A DNA stretch of 64,000 nucleotides. Source: JBEBVQ01 sp964527735. Its GTDB lineage: Bacteria > Bacteroidota > Bacteroidia > Chitinophagales > Chitinophagaceae. The number at the start of each line of letters is the position of its first letter. Within the stretch, counting starts at the first letter, position 1. The stretch is taken from NCBI GenBank assembly GCA_964527735.1, contig CAZGPG010000003.1, positions 186,001 through 250,000 on the forward strand, given 5' to 3'. Made by a program: the position numbers and the translations under genes. This document shows, piece by piece, positions 8,596-17,504 of this stretch. The notes beneath the pieces were generated by a model. The model was not told the origin of the DNA and did no database searches. It saw only the letters and a list, made by a program, of their open reading frames with translations.

Positions 8596-11103
8596 ATGGT
8601 TGCTTTAGAACAATTGCGTAACTGGTGCAACGGCACATGGCTTTCCGGAGAAAAAGACGGGAAGGTATCCCGGCTCGTCATCGACAGCCGTACCATACGG
8701 CATCCGGAACATGCATTGTTCATTGCACTCAGCACAGACCGCCGCGACGGACACCAGTTTATTTCTGACGCCTGGGAGAAAGGTACCCGTATGTTTCTTG
8801 TGGCACGGCAAGTATCCGTTGCTGATTTCCCCGAAAGCAGTTTTATCCTTGTGCCGGATACGCTGGAAGCTTTGCAGCAGATCGTAGCCGGCTACCGTCT
8901 TCAGTTTGATCTACCGGTGATTGGTATTACCGGCAGCAATGGTAAAACAGTAGTGAAAGAATGGATTGGTCAGTTGCTAGCCGACAGGTATCGTTTGCTG
9001 CGCAGTCCACGCAGCTACAACTCACAGATAGGCGTACCGCTCTCCGTATGGCAGCTCGGCCCGGAGCATCAGCTTGCCGTTTTTGAAGCGGGTATTTCCC
9101 GTCCCGGCGAAATGGATCGTCTTGAAAAGATCATACAGCCGGATATCGGCATTATCACAAATATTGGCGAAGCGCATTCGGAAGGGTTTACAGATATGCG
9201 GCATAAGATCAGGGAGAAGCTGCTGCTTTTCCGCAGGGCAAAGCAGTTGATATACTGTCCGGATGATCCTGTTTTACATGATTGTGTGCAGTCGATGGTG
9301 CAGGACTTGCAGGCAGCGCAGGATGCTCACATGCTGCAGACCTTTACCTGGTCGCGTTTACATGATAATGTGGATCTCCGGATTACTGCTGTGGTACAGG
9401 AATCGCAATACACCCGCATCGACGGAATCTACTACGGAGCAGAGCTGTCTGTACGAATTCCTTTTTCAGACTCGGCGTCTGTAGAAAATGCGATACATTG
9501 CTGGTGTGTTATGTTGCTCCTGCAGATACCGTATGAAGATATTGCTACGGCTATGGAGCATCTGCAGCCGGTGGCCATGCGGCTGGAACTGCGTCATGGA
9601 ATCAACGGTTGCACGATTATCAACGACACATACAATTCCGATCTTACATCGCTCAACATCGCTCTTGATTACCTCCAGCATCAGCGACAGCATAAGAAGC
9701 GCACCGTTATATTATCGGACATGCTGCAAAGCGGCAAACCGGATAAAGATCTTTACCGGGAAGTTGCCGATGCATTATCACGCCGCGGCGTACAGCGTTT
9801 CATAGGTGTTGGAGATGCATTGTATGCACACCAGGATCTTATCCGGGCACACCATGATATTGAAAGTGTTTTTTTTCGCTCAACTGCAGAACTGTTACAG
9901 CAGATCCACCGGCTTCAGTTTGAGCAGGAAGCAATTTTGCTGAAGGGCGCCAGGCTGTTCGGCTTTGAAAAAATATCTGCCATACTGGAGCAGGAAATCC
10001 ACCAGACCGTATTGTCCGTTAACCTTTCTGCAGTGACGCACAATCTGAATGTCTTCAGGAAGCACACGGCGGCAGGCGTAAAGATCATGGCGATGGTGAA
10101 GGCATTTTCTTACGGCAGCGGCAGCTATGAGATTGCGCATATGCTGCAATACGCAGGTGTGGATTATCTGGGTGTTGCATATACCGATGAAGGCGTTGAG
10201 CTGCGGAAGGCAGGGATAACATTACCCATTATGGTGATGAGCCCTGATGCCGGTTCATTTGATCGTATGATTGCGTGGAAGCTGGAACCTGAAGTATTCA
10301 ACTTCCGCTCATTGGAGGCATTTACCCGGGTGGCTGCAACGCTGCAGGTCCGTCAGTTTCCGGTACACATCAAGCTCGATACAGGTATGCACCGGCTGGG
10401 CTTTCTGCCGGGAGAAATTGATACGCTGATCTCTATACTGCAGCAGGACGACCATGTGCATGTAGCCAGTATCTTCAGTCATCTTGCAGCCAGCGAGGAT
10501 AAGGATCAGGATGAATTTACAGCGCAGCAGGCTTCGGTATTCCGGCAGATGAGCGATAAGCTGATCGATGCATTGGGCTATGCACCGCTTCGGCATCTGT
10601 GTAATTCGGCAGCCATCATACGTCACCAGGATCTTCATTTTGACATGGTGCGTCTGGGGCTGGGTCTGTATGGTATAGACAGCAGTGGTCTGTTGGGGGA
10701 TCAGTTGCAGGAGGCCGGCATTTTGTATACTTCCATTGCCCAGATAAAAGAAATACCGGCAGGAGATACGATCGGGTATAACCGTCGTGGCAGGGCTGTC
10801 AGGGATATGCGGATCGCCGTGATCTGCATTGGCTATGCGGATGGTTATCCGCGCGCATTAGGCAATGGTATAGGGTATGTGCTTATTCACGGCAGGAAGG
10901 CAGTTCTTACGGGAGCCGTTTGCATGGACATGTGTATGGTCGATGTTACGGATATTCCTGAAGCGCAGGAAGGTGACGAGGTGGTCGTATTCGGGCCTGA
11001 TCTGTCGCCCCGGCAACTGGCAGCATGGGCCGGGACAATACCCTATGAAATAATGACGGGCATATCACAGCGCGTGAAACGGGTGTATGTGAGTGAAATG
11101 TGA
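8596..11103 (+). CDS. murF-alr: Fused MurF ligase / alanine racemase
   Basis: This bifunctional cell-wall enzyme has two halves. Residues about 1-460 form a Mur ligase (MurF) that joins D-Ala-D-Ala to UDP-MurNAc-tripeptide, with the ATP loop GITGSNGKTVVKEW near residue 115 and NDTYNSDLTSL in the C-terminal part. Residues about 470-835 form a PLP-dependent alanine racemase making D-Ala, with the PLP lysine in MAMVKAFSYGSGS (Lys about 502). Fusion couples production of D-Ala to its use and is well known in Bacteroidota. A TTG immediately precedes the ATG at 8596; the ATG is preferred. The stop codon lies in an ATGTGA motif beside the repeat at 11111-11162. Confidence 0.95.
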   Translation: MVALEQLRNWCNGTWLSGEKDGKVSRLVIDSRTIRHPEHALFIALSTDRRDGHQFISDAWEKGTRMFLVARQVSVADFPESSFILVPDTLEALQQIVAGYRLQFDLPVIGITGSNGKTVVKEWIGQLLADRYRLLRSPRSYNSQIGVPLSVWQLGPEHQLAVFEAGISRPGEMDRLEKIIQPDIGIITNIGEAHSEGFTDMRHKIREKLLLFRRAKQLIYCPDDPVLHDCVQSMVQDLQAAQDAHMLQTFTWSRLHDNVDLRITAVVQESQYTRIDGIYYGAELSVRIPFSDSASVENAIHCWCVMLLLQIPYEDIATAMEHLQPVAMRLELRHGINGCTIINDTYNSDLTSLNIALDYLQHQRQHKKRTVILSDMLQSGKPDKDLYREVADALSRRGVQRFIGVGDALYAHQDLIRAHHDIESVFFRSTAELLQQIHRLQFEQEAILLKGARLFGFEKISAILEQEIHQTVLSVNLSAVTHNLNVFRKHTAAGVKIMAMVKAFSYGSGSYEIAHMLQYAGVDYLGVAYTDEGVELRKAGITLPIMVMSPDAGSFDRMIAWKLEPEVFNFRSLEAFTRVAATLQVRQFPVHIKLDTGMHRLGFLPGEIDTLISILQQDDHVHVASIFSHLAASEDKDQDEFTAQQASVFRQMSDKLIDALGYAPLRHLCNSAAIIRHQDLHFDMVRLGLGLYGIDSSGLLGDQLQEAGILYTSIAQIKEIPAGDTIGYNRRGRAVRDMRIAVICIGYADGYPRALGNGIGYVLIHGRKAVLTGAVCMDMCMVDVTDIPEAQEGDEVVVFGPDLSPRQLAAWAGTIPYEIMTGISQRVKRVYVSEM

Positions 11104-11110
11104 TCTGTTT

Positions 11111-11162
11111 AATGTGACAAATGTGTTGAATGTGGGAAATGTGATAACTCATTCGTCACATT
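11111..11162. repeat. AATGTGACAAATGTG-family repeat, copy 1
   Basis: This copy lies between the convergent murF-alr and asnB genes. It begins AATGTGACAAATGTGTTGAA and ends CATTCGTCACATT, so its outer ends pair (AATGTGAC...GTCACATT). It belongs to a family with copies at 13103-13163, 43140-43201 and 58860-58942. At this convergent site a hairpin could end transcription from both sides. Confidence 0.65.
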
Positions 11163-11191
11163 TTCAAACAAATTGGCGGATTAAAGTGAGA

Positions 11192-13036
11192 TTACCTGTT
11201 TGCATCGTGCCACCAATGCAGCACCAGCAGCGCCCAGACACGATTGTACAGGTAGGTCTTGCCTCCGAAATATTTTTGCAGCAGTGATGATACATATTCC
11301 GGGTGTACCCATCCCGCATCTGCTACGTTTTCTTTGTTCAGATATTTTTCTACAAGCGGCCTGAGGTCTGTTTTCAGCCACTGGCTCAGCGGAATGGCAA
11401 AACCGCGTTTGGGTCTTTCAAATACCTGGCGTGGTACCATGTCGTAAAGCACTTTCTTCATCAGGTATTTGGCGCCATATCCTTCTTTTATCTTCAATGA
11501 AAGCGGAAGATTAAGTGCAAACTGCACCAATTCTTTATCCAGCAGCGGTACGCGTGTTTCCAGTGAATAACGCATACTGGCCCTGTCTACTTTTACCAGC
11601 AGATCGTCCTTGAGATAATGCTCCAGATCCCAGAAGGCCTGCTCTTCTTGCGGAAGACCCTTGCCCGGCAGACGGTTCAGGGCAGTAAAGTTAAAATCTG
11701 GTTGGGTTAATATCTGCCGCAGCTCCTGCTCACTGAAGAAGTATTGCTCCTGCGAGAAAATATGAGAAGGTATACGTGCTCTGTCCGGGTAGTTAAACAA
11801 TTGCCCTGCGCGCTGATACCGTTCCTGCATGAATCGGCCGGCCAGGTACAGCGGCTTGCGCAGCAGGCGGATCTTCGGATCGTGTAGTCGTTTGGCCCAG
11901 GTATACATACCATAGCCCTGGAATAATTCATCGCCACCGTCGCCGGATAGCGCTACAGTGACGTGCTGCCTGGCCAGCCGGGATACCAGCATGGTCGGGA
12001 ATGCAGAAGAATCGGCAAACGGTTCGTCGTACACAGAAATAAAGTCCGGGATCAGATCCAGTATATCATCCTGCTTTACCCGGAAAAGATGATGGTCTGT
12101 CTGCAGGTGCCCGGCTACTTGCTGCGCATAGACCGACTCGTCGAAAGCGGCTTCTTCAAATCCGATGCTGAATGTTTTTACCTTACCCGGATTGATATGG
12201 GAAGCAACCGCGGTGACGAGACTGGAATCAATACCGCCGCTTAAAAAAGTACCCAGGGGCACATCGCTGATCATTTGCCTTTCCACGGCGGCAAAAAGCT
12301 TTTCACGGTATTGTTGTAAGGCAGTTGCTTCGTTGGTTACAGGATTGGTCAGATAATAATCTGAAGCCTGCCAGTAAGGCGTCTGCGTCCACCGGCCTGT
12401 TTTTGTTTCCAGTATACCATAGTGGCCGGCGGGAAATTTTTCTATGCCTTCATATATCGTTGCAGGTTCGGGGATATAGCCGAGATGCAGGAAATATGGT
12501 ATGGCACTCCTGTTGATGGATAAAGGTTGTGTATGTTTTGTCTGTACCAGCGCCTTCAGTTCGGATGCCCAGCAGACGTAATGGTCGTCCCGGCGTATAA
12601 ACAGCGGCTTGATACCGAGATGGTCGCGGCAGAGCCAGAGTTTTTCTTCAACAGTGTCATAAATGGCGAAAGCAAAGATGCCGTTCAGCCAATTGAATGA
12701 TTCCGGTCCGAAACGGACGAATAACTCCAGGATGACTTCTGTGTCGCTCCCGGTTTTCCATTGAAATTGTGGTATTTTTTGCCGCAACTCGTGGAAGTTA
12801 TATACCTCACCGTTGTATACCATCACATAGCGTCCGTCAGCGCTGTGCATCGGCTGATTGGCAATGGCCGACAGGTCTATGATGCTGAGACGCCGGTGAC
12901 CGAGAAATACGTTACCCCGGTCGGAGGTATAGTATCCGCCGCTATCCGGGCCTCTGTGGCGAAGCGTATCGGTGGCATTTATCCATTCAGATGTATCTGT
13001 GTGTACAGAAGAAACAGCACCAAAAATACCGCACAT
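11192..13036 (-). CDS. asnB: Asparagine synthetase B, glutamine-hydrolysing
   Basis: The enzyme of 614 residues converts aspartate to asparagine using ATP and glutamine. It begins MCGIFGAV, placing the amidotransferase nucleophile at Cys2 after Met removal, and carries GDGRYVMVYNGE-like class II glutaminase features. The synthetase half has the PP-loop SGGIDSSLVTAVAS near 260 and LSGDGGDELFQGYGMY near 345. In Bacteroidota such genes also occur in polysaccharide clusters as exosortase-type amidotransferases, but nothing nearby supports that here. It is a single gene on the minus strand, with inverted repeats on both sides. Confidence 0.9.
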   Translation of the reverse strand: MCGIFGAVSSVHTDTSEWINATDTLRHRGPDSGGYYTSDRGNVFLGHRRLSIIDLSAIANQPMHSADGRYVMVYNGEVYNFHELRQKIPQFQWKTGSDTEVILELFVRFGPESFNWLNGIFAFAIYDTVEEKLWLCRDHLGIKPLFIRRDDHYVCWASELKALVQTKHTQPLSINRSAIPYFLHLGYIPEPATIYEGIEKFPAGHYGILETKTGRWTQTPYWQASDYYLTNPVTNEATALQQYREKLFAAVERQMISDVPLGTFLSGGIDSSLVTAVASHINPGKVKTFSIGFEEAAFDESVYAQQVAGHLQTDHHLFRVKQDDILDLIPDFISVYDEPFADSSAFPTMLVSRLARQHVTVALSGDGGDELFQGYGMYTWAKRLHDPKIRLLRKPLYLAGRFMQERYQRAGQLFNYPDRARIPSHIFSQEQYFFSEQELRQILTQPDFNFTALNRLPGKGLPQEEQAFWDLEHYLKDDLLVKVDRASMRYSLETRVPLLDKELVQFALNLPLSLKIKEGYGAKYLMKKVLYDMVPRQVFERPKRGFAIPLSQWLKTDLRPLVEKYLNKENVADAGWVHPEYVSSLLQKYFGGKTYLYNRVWALLVLHWWHDANR

Positions 13037-13102
13037 GGTTAGAGAATCAATTGAGAGGGCAAGGTATGAAAATGTAGGTTTTAACGAACCAATTAGTTTG
13101 AA

Positions 13103-13163
13103 AATGTGACAAATGTGTTGAATGTGGAATCACATTTTCCACATTCAACACATTTGTCACATT
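13103..13163. repeat. Perfect 27-bp inverted repeat, AATGTGACAAATGTG family, copy 2
   Basis: Arms 13103-13129 and 13137-13163 are exact complements of 27 bp with a 7-nt loop (TCACATT). The repeat lies 17 bp beyond the stop codon of the outer-membrane receptor and about 65 bp before the asnB start, both on the minus strand. A terminator-like role for the receptor transcript is plausible, although there is no U-tract. Confidence 0.8.
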
Positions 13164-13180
13164 CTAATCGTCGTTGCTTG

Positions 13181-15706
13181 TTAAAATCCGCCGTCGTCGT
13201 CTTTTTGCCGGATGTTATCCCGGTCGGGAACCGGTTGCTCGCGTTGTCCGGCATCACGGCGTCTGCCATTAAAAGATCTTGTTTCTGATTTTCCGATCCG
13301 CCAGGTAAAAGTGAGGTTGGCAACACGGGTTTCACGATCGCGGTAAATGGTCTGATAGTAGACCGGCATATCGAAGATATGCGTGTATTTGCGTGTATTG
13401 AAAATGTCTGATACATTGAAAACAATCGTTCCCCGGTTGTTTGCAATGTTTTTACGCACGGCAATATCGAGCCACCATAATGATGTAGTGATATTTTGCA
13501 GCGATACGGTAGGCGCTTCGTAAGTACCGTTGAGCTGTACAGAAAACTGACGGGGCAGCCGCACGCTGGTATTGGCCTTCCCAAACCAGCTAAAGCCTTT
13601 GTTATTGACCTGCGGAGCGATGTTGTTCCCGTTTATGATATTCTGGAAGAAGTTGAAATTGGCGGTGGCTTCCCATATGGGCAATATTTGTGCCCGCCCG
13701 GTTATTTCAAGTCCGTAAGTAGTGCCGCTATTCAGGTTTCGGGGTTGGCGGAAGGATGTGCCATCCTCATAAAATATCCGGTAACGTTCAATCAGGTTTT
13801 GTGTGTGCTGGTAATAAGTACTGATGAGCAGATTATGTCCCTGCGGGGATTTATGATTAAGACTCAATTCGATGTGATCAATAAACTCCGGTACGAGCCC
13901 GGGGTTGCCGATACTTGTATCGAGGGGATCGGAAATATCCACAAACGGCATGAGGTTCCAGAAGCTTGGCCGGTTTACCCGGCGGGTATAGCTCAGGTGC
14001 GCCTGCTGATTTTTGTTAAGCTGGTATGAGAAAAACAGGGAGGGAAACAGGTTCAGGAAATCATTGAAATATTTCTGTCCATTCAATGCCAGGGTGGAGC
14101 CTTCATAGGTTGCATATTCCAGCCGGAGGCCGGCCTGGTATCCAAACTTTCCGCTTTCTCCGTTGTAGCTGGCGTAGCCGGCATAAACATTCTGTTTGTA
14201 ATTAAAATTATTCAGCAGCACGGAATCGGTTTCCGGTGGGCTTCCGGGAAAGGCAATGGTGGGTTGATTCTCCGACCGGAAGGAGTATAGCTGCGCCTTG
14301 GCGCCGGCATCCAATCTGCCGTTCATACTTTTGACCGGCATTGTATAATCTGCCTGGGCATTCAGGCTGTTATTGCCGCCGTTGCCGGGCGCGTTCTGCA
14401 AGACGGGACCAAAGATTAAAGACTCTTCCCTGTCAAAATTGCTGGTAATGTATTCCTGTTCGCGGTTGTTGCTGCTATGTACATAAGTGACATTGGCGGT
14501 AAGTTCCTGTTTCTCCCGCAAAAATTTATGTTTGTAATCCAATGATGAAGAGAGCGACCGGGAGAACATACGGGTATCGGTTTCCCGGAGTTGGCTGCCC
14601 ATACGTGTGCCGTCGCTGCTGTTACGGGTATAGTCTGCGGCGCCGCTGTTCCCGAAGCGGTGTATGTTCAGGTTTTCGGTGAGTGTAAAGGAGTTACGCT
14701 CGTTCATGATATATTCAACGCCGCCGGTTGTAAACCAGCCCAGGGATTTCCGGATACGGTCTTCTTCTGTCCGGAAAAAGGTATCGTTCAGCATTTCGGC
14801 TTCATTATAAAACCGGTTCTGCCGTTTTGTTTCGGTATAATTATAATTTCTGTTTGCACGGAAGCTGCTGTTTGCGAAAAAATTCCATTTATCATTCCGC
14901 ATGTTCAGGTTGATGCTTCCGTTATATTTATCGCCTGTTCCGGCGCCCAGGGATGCACTCCCGTTTATGCCGAATTTCCGGTCTTTTTTGGTAACTATAT
15001 TGATAATGCCGCCCATTCCCTGTGCATCATATTTTGCAGACGGGTTGGTTATCACTTCCACGCTCTCTATACCCGACGCGGGTAATGTCTGTAATGCTGT
15101 GGCTGCATCGCTGCCCAGCAGGGTAGCCGGTTTGCCGTCTATCAGTACCGTTACGTTGGAGCGGCCGCGCAGGCTCAGGTTGCCGTCATTGTCAACGGAT
15201 ACGGAGGGAACGTTTTGCAGGACATCGGCTGCAGTACCGCCGGCTGTGGTGATATTTCTTTCTACATTGAAAGTCTTTTTATCCATGCTCAATTGCATGG
15301 CGGCCCGTTCAGCAACTACTTCCACACCTTCCAGCCGGAGCGCGGATCCCGCTAAGGTGATGGCGCCGAGATCCTTCGTTATGGCGTCGGGGCGTATGGT
15401 AATGTTTTCGAGTATTTTTTCGGTGAAGCTGATTGCGCTGATCCGGAGTGTGAAAGTCCCGGTTCCTGTCGGTGTAATGACAAAGCGGCCATTTTCATCC
15501 GTAAGGTTGCCGTTTACAACACTGCCATCAGGTCGCAGCAGTGTTACCGTTGCATAAGCAACAGGTGTATTATTTTCATCGGCCAGATATCCGCTTAAAG
15601 TGCCTGCTTCTGTATTTCCCGGCTGCGGTACCTGGGCAGCCGTTTCGTAACAAAAAAAGAAAGAGCCAGCCAGAATCGTATAAAAAATCGTTATAAAGGT
15701 CTTCAT
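13181..15706 (-). CDS. Outer-membrane beta-barrel receptor, TonB-dependent type with carboxypeptidase-regulatory N-domain
   Basis: The protein of 841 residues begins with a signal peptide (MKTFITIFYTILAGSFFF..., cut near AAQ). A CarboxypepD_reg-like Ig domain at about 35-115 (GTLSGYLADENNTPVAYATV) is followed by a plug domain (DVLQNVPSVSVDNDGNLSLRG, VLIDGKPATLLG, GIESVEVITNPSAKYDAQG) and a long beta-barrel. The C-terminus is rich in Arg, Asp and Gly. This matches the outer-membrane beta-barrel/TonB receptor-like family. There is no SusD partner beside it, so it is not a classical polysaccharide-utilisation pair; the substrate is unknown. Confidence 0.87.
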   Translation of the reverse strand: MKTFITIFYTILAGSFFFCYETAAQVPQPGNTEAGTLSGYLADENNTPVAYATVTLLRPDGSVVNGNLTDENGRFVITPTGTGTFTLRISAISFTEKILENITIRPDAITKDLGAITLAGSALRLEGVEVVAERAAMQLSMDKKTFNVERNITTAGGTAADVLQNVPSVSVDNDGNLSLRGRSNVTVLIDGKPATLLGSDAATALQTLPASGIESVEVITNPSAKYDAQGMGGIINIVTKKDRKFGINGSASLGAGTGDKYNGSINLNMRNDKWNFFANSSFRANRNYNYTETKRQNRFYNEAEMLNDTFFRTEEDRIRKSLGWFTTGGVEYIMNERNSFTLTENLNIHRFGNSGAADYTRNSSDGTRMGSQLRETDTRMFSRSLSSSLDYKHKFLREKQELTANVTYVHSSNNREQEYITSNFDREESLIFGPVLQNAPGNGGNNSLNAQADYTMPVKSMNGRLDAGAKAQLYSFRSENQPTIAFPGSPPETDSVLLNNFNYKQNVYAGYASYNGESGKFGYQAGLRLEYATYEGSTLALNGQKYFNDFLNLFPSLFFSYQLNKNQQAHLSYTRRVNRPSFWNLMPFVDISDPLDTSIGNPGLVPEFIDHIELSLNHKSPQGHNLLISTYYQHTQNLIERYRIFYEDGTSFRQPRNLNSGTTYGLEITGRAQILPIWEATANFNFFQNIINGNNIAPQVNNKGFSWFGKANTSVRLPRQFSVQLNGTYEAPTVSLQNITTSLWWLDIAVRKNIANNRGTIVFNVSDIFNTRKYTHIFDMPVYYQTIYRDRETRVANLTFTWRIGKSETRSFNGRRRDAGQREQPVPDRDNIRQKDDDGGF

Positions 15707-15912
15707 TTAAATCAGCTTGCGCATAAAGCGGAAGCCGCGAAATTAAATGTTAACCTCCGGAAAAAACGGGTATTTGCCAGAGATTGGCGATATGCAACAA
15801 TATTTTAACACAATTGTATGTTACAATGACGCAGCGCATGAGTTTGTCCACGATGTCATCCGGAACCCTGATTCGCCGGCGGGGCAATCATCCGGTATTT
15901 GTACCGGTTCTT

Positions 15913-15981
15913 GCGTAGAGACGCGATTCATCGCGTCTCCATCATGGCACGAGGGAGACGCGATGAATCGCGTCTCTACGC
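15913..15981. repeat. Perfect 28-bp inverted repeat (TAGAGACGCGATTCATCGCG family)
   Basis: Arms 15913-15940 and 15954-15981 are exact complements of 28 bp with a 13-nt loop. Each arm holds a nested short palindrome, GACGCGATTCATCGCGTC. The repeat directly abuts, and shares one base with, the stop codon of the GT2 gene. Motifs with this GAGACGCGATNNATCGCGTCTC core are known as dispersed intergenic repeats in several bacterial phyla. It is a strong hairpin downstream of the four-gene minus-strand operon. Confidence 0.85.
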
Positions 15982-16934
15982 TATTTTTTCCAACCCACCT
16001 TTTCTTCAATCAGGTAAAGATTGCGGTCGGAGGCATTGCGTACTACCAGTTCTGCTACGAAGCCTGTGAGAAAAAACTGGGTCCCCATGATCATTGTAGT
16101 GAGCGCAATATAAAACGGAGGCCGGTTGGAAAGTCCGTATTCCGGGTCAATTAATTTGGAAATGATCATGTATGCGGTAATGATAAAGCCAAGAAGGAAG
16201 GTGAATGTGCCCAGCAGCCCGAAAAAGTGCATGGGTTTTTTGCCAAACCGGCTCACAAACTGTATGGACAGCAGATCGAGGAAGCCATTGATAAACCGCT
16301 CCCATCCAAATTTGGAAACACCGTATTTTCTGGGGCGGTGCTGCACTACTTTTTCACCTATTTTCCGGAATCCGGCGCCTTTCGCCAGCACCGGTATGAA
16401 GCGGTGCATTTCGCCGTATACTTCTATGCTCTTCACCACTTTTGACCGGTATGCTTTCAACCCGCAGTTCATATCGTGTAGCTTAATGCCGGAGATTGCC
16501 CGGTTTACCGCATTGAAGAAGTGTGAAGGGATATTTTTGGTAAAGGCGTTGTCGTAGCGTTTCTTTTTCCAGCCGCTCACCAGGTCGAAGCCGCCGGTGG
16601 TGATCATGGTGTATAATTCCGGTATTTCGTCGGGGCTGTCCTGCAGGTCGGCATCCATGGTAATGACTATGTTTCCGGATGCAGCTTTAAATCCTTCGTT
16701 TAATGCGGCGCTTTTCCCGTAATTACGCTGGAACCTGATGCCCCGTATGCGGTCATTCTTCCCGGCAATCTGTTCGATCACCTCCCAGCTTTCGTCGGTA
16801 CTACCGTCATCTACCAGGATCACTTCATAGCTGTAGGTATGCTCGCGGCAAACCCGGTCGATCCAGTCAGTAAGTTCAGGTAATGACTCGGCTTCGTTAT
16901 AGAGGGGAACAACAATGGAAATTTCTGGTTGCAT
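15981..16934 (-). CDS. GT2 glycosyltransferase, polyprenol-phosphate type
   Basis: The protein of 317 residues has an N-terminal GT-A domain (ISIVVPLYNEAESLPEL, VDDGSTDES at about 42-49, MDADLQD with the metal-binding D94-x-D96) and two C-terminal membrane helices at about 230-295. This is the layout of dolichyl/undecaprenyl-phosphate mannose or glucose synthases and the GtrB/ArnC-like group. It probably charges polyprenol phosphate with a sugar on the cytoplasmic face. It is the last gene of a tight minus-strand operon, 3 bp after the DUF4199 gene. Confidence 0.88.
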   Translation of the reverse strand: MQPEISIVVPLYNEAESLPELTDWIDRVCREHTYSYEVILVDDGSTDESWEVIEQIAGKNDRIRGIRFQRNYGKSAALNEGFKAASGNIVITMDADLQDSPDEIPELYTMITTGGFDLVSGWKKKRYDNAFTKNIPSHFFNAVNRAISGIKLHDMNCGLKAYRSKVVKSIEVYGEMHRFIPVLAKGAGFRKIGEKVVQHRPRKYGVSKFGWERFINGFLDLLSIQFVSRFGKKPMHFFGLLGTFTFLLGFIITAYMIISKLIDPEYGLSNRPPFYIALTTMIMGTQFFLTGFVAELVVRNASDRNLYLIEEKVGWKK

Positions 16935-16937
16935 GTA

Positions 16938-17501
16938 TCAGCTTTGCTCCGGGAAAACAGGTCTTTTTCTTCTCACGATCAGGGCGCATATAAATCCGAA
17001 TATGCTCTGTATGACCAGTTGTTTGGCAAAAGAAAACAAAAGACGGGCTGGCTTAGTGCTTTCTGCCGCTTCCGTTTCGAAAGCCGTTACTGCCTCATCA
17101 ATTTTTTCTTCCGGTGCATTCACACGTTCCAGGAATGCAACGGTTCCTTCTTTTACTTTTTCGATGGCGTGCACGTCAATTACTTTAACATAAAGCACAC
17201 CGTATATGGTGGAGAAAAGAGATGAAATGAGGATCACGACAAAGATAGCGCTGAAGGCTTCGCGGAGGGTGATGTATCCGCCCAGCGCCTTGCGTTGCTG
17301 TATCCCCGCAATACCATACAGGACCAGCGTTACCCCGAAGATCACAAAATTAAACCCGATGAATACTGCATAATTGCTCAGCAGGAAGGTATAATTGACC
17401 GTAGTAAGTAAGATGGCAATGAACCCGGTAAGGATCCCCCATTTTAAAGGTATCCCGGTTTTTACTGGTGTTTCTTTTGCCGGGGTCTCGCTCTGGCTCA
17501 T
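16938..17501 (-). CDS. DUF4199 family membrane protein
   Basis: The protein of 187 residues has four predicted membrane helices: two near the N-terminus, one in the middle (AFSAIFVVILISSLFSTIYGVLYV is the core) and one near the end. A charged segment of about 45 residues lies between helices three and four. This is the layout of DUF4199. The function is unknown. It sits 3 bp after the dihydroorotase-like gene and 3 bp before the glycosyltransferase gene, suggesting a shared envelope-related role by position only. Confidence 0.8.
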   Translation of the reverse strand: MSQSETPAKETPVKTGIPLKWGILTGFIAILLTTVNYTFLLSNYAVFIGFNFVIFGVTLVLYGIAGIQQRKALGGYITLREAFSAIFVVILISSLFSTIYGVLYVKVIDVHAIEKVKEGTVAFLERVNAPEEKIDEAVTAFETEAAESTKPARLLFSFAKQLVIQSIFGFICALIVRRKRPVFPEQS

Positions 17502-17504
17502 AAA

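Noticed and set aside
13181..15706. A SusC/SusD-type polysaccharide-utilisation locus around the outer-membrane receptor
   Set aside because: No SusD-like gene, glycoside hydrolase or sigma/anti-sigma pair is adjacent; the receptor stands alone.
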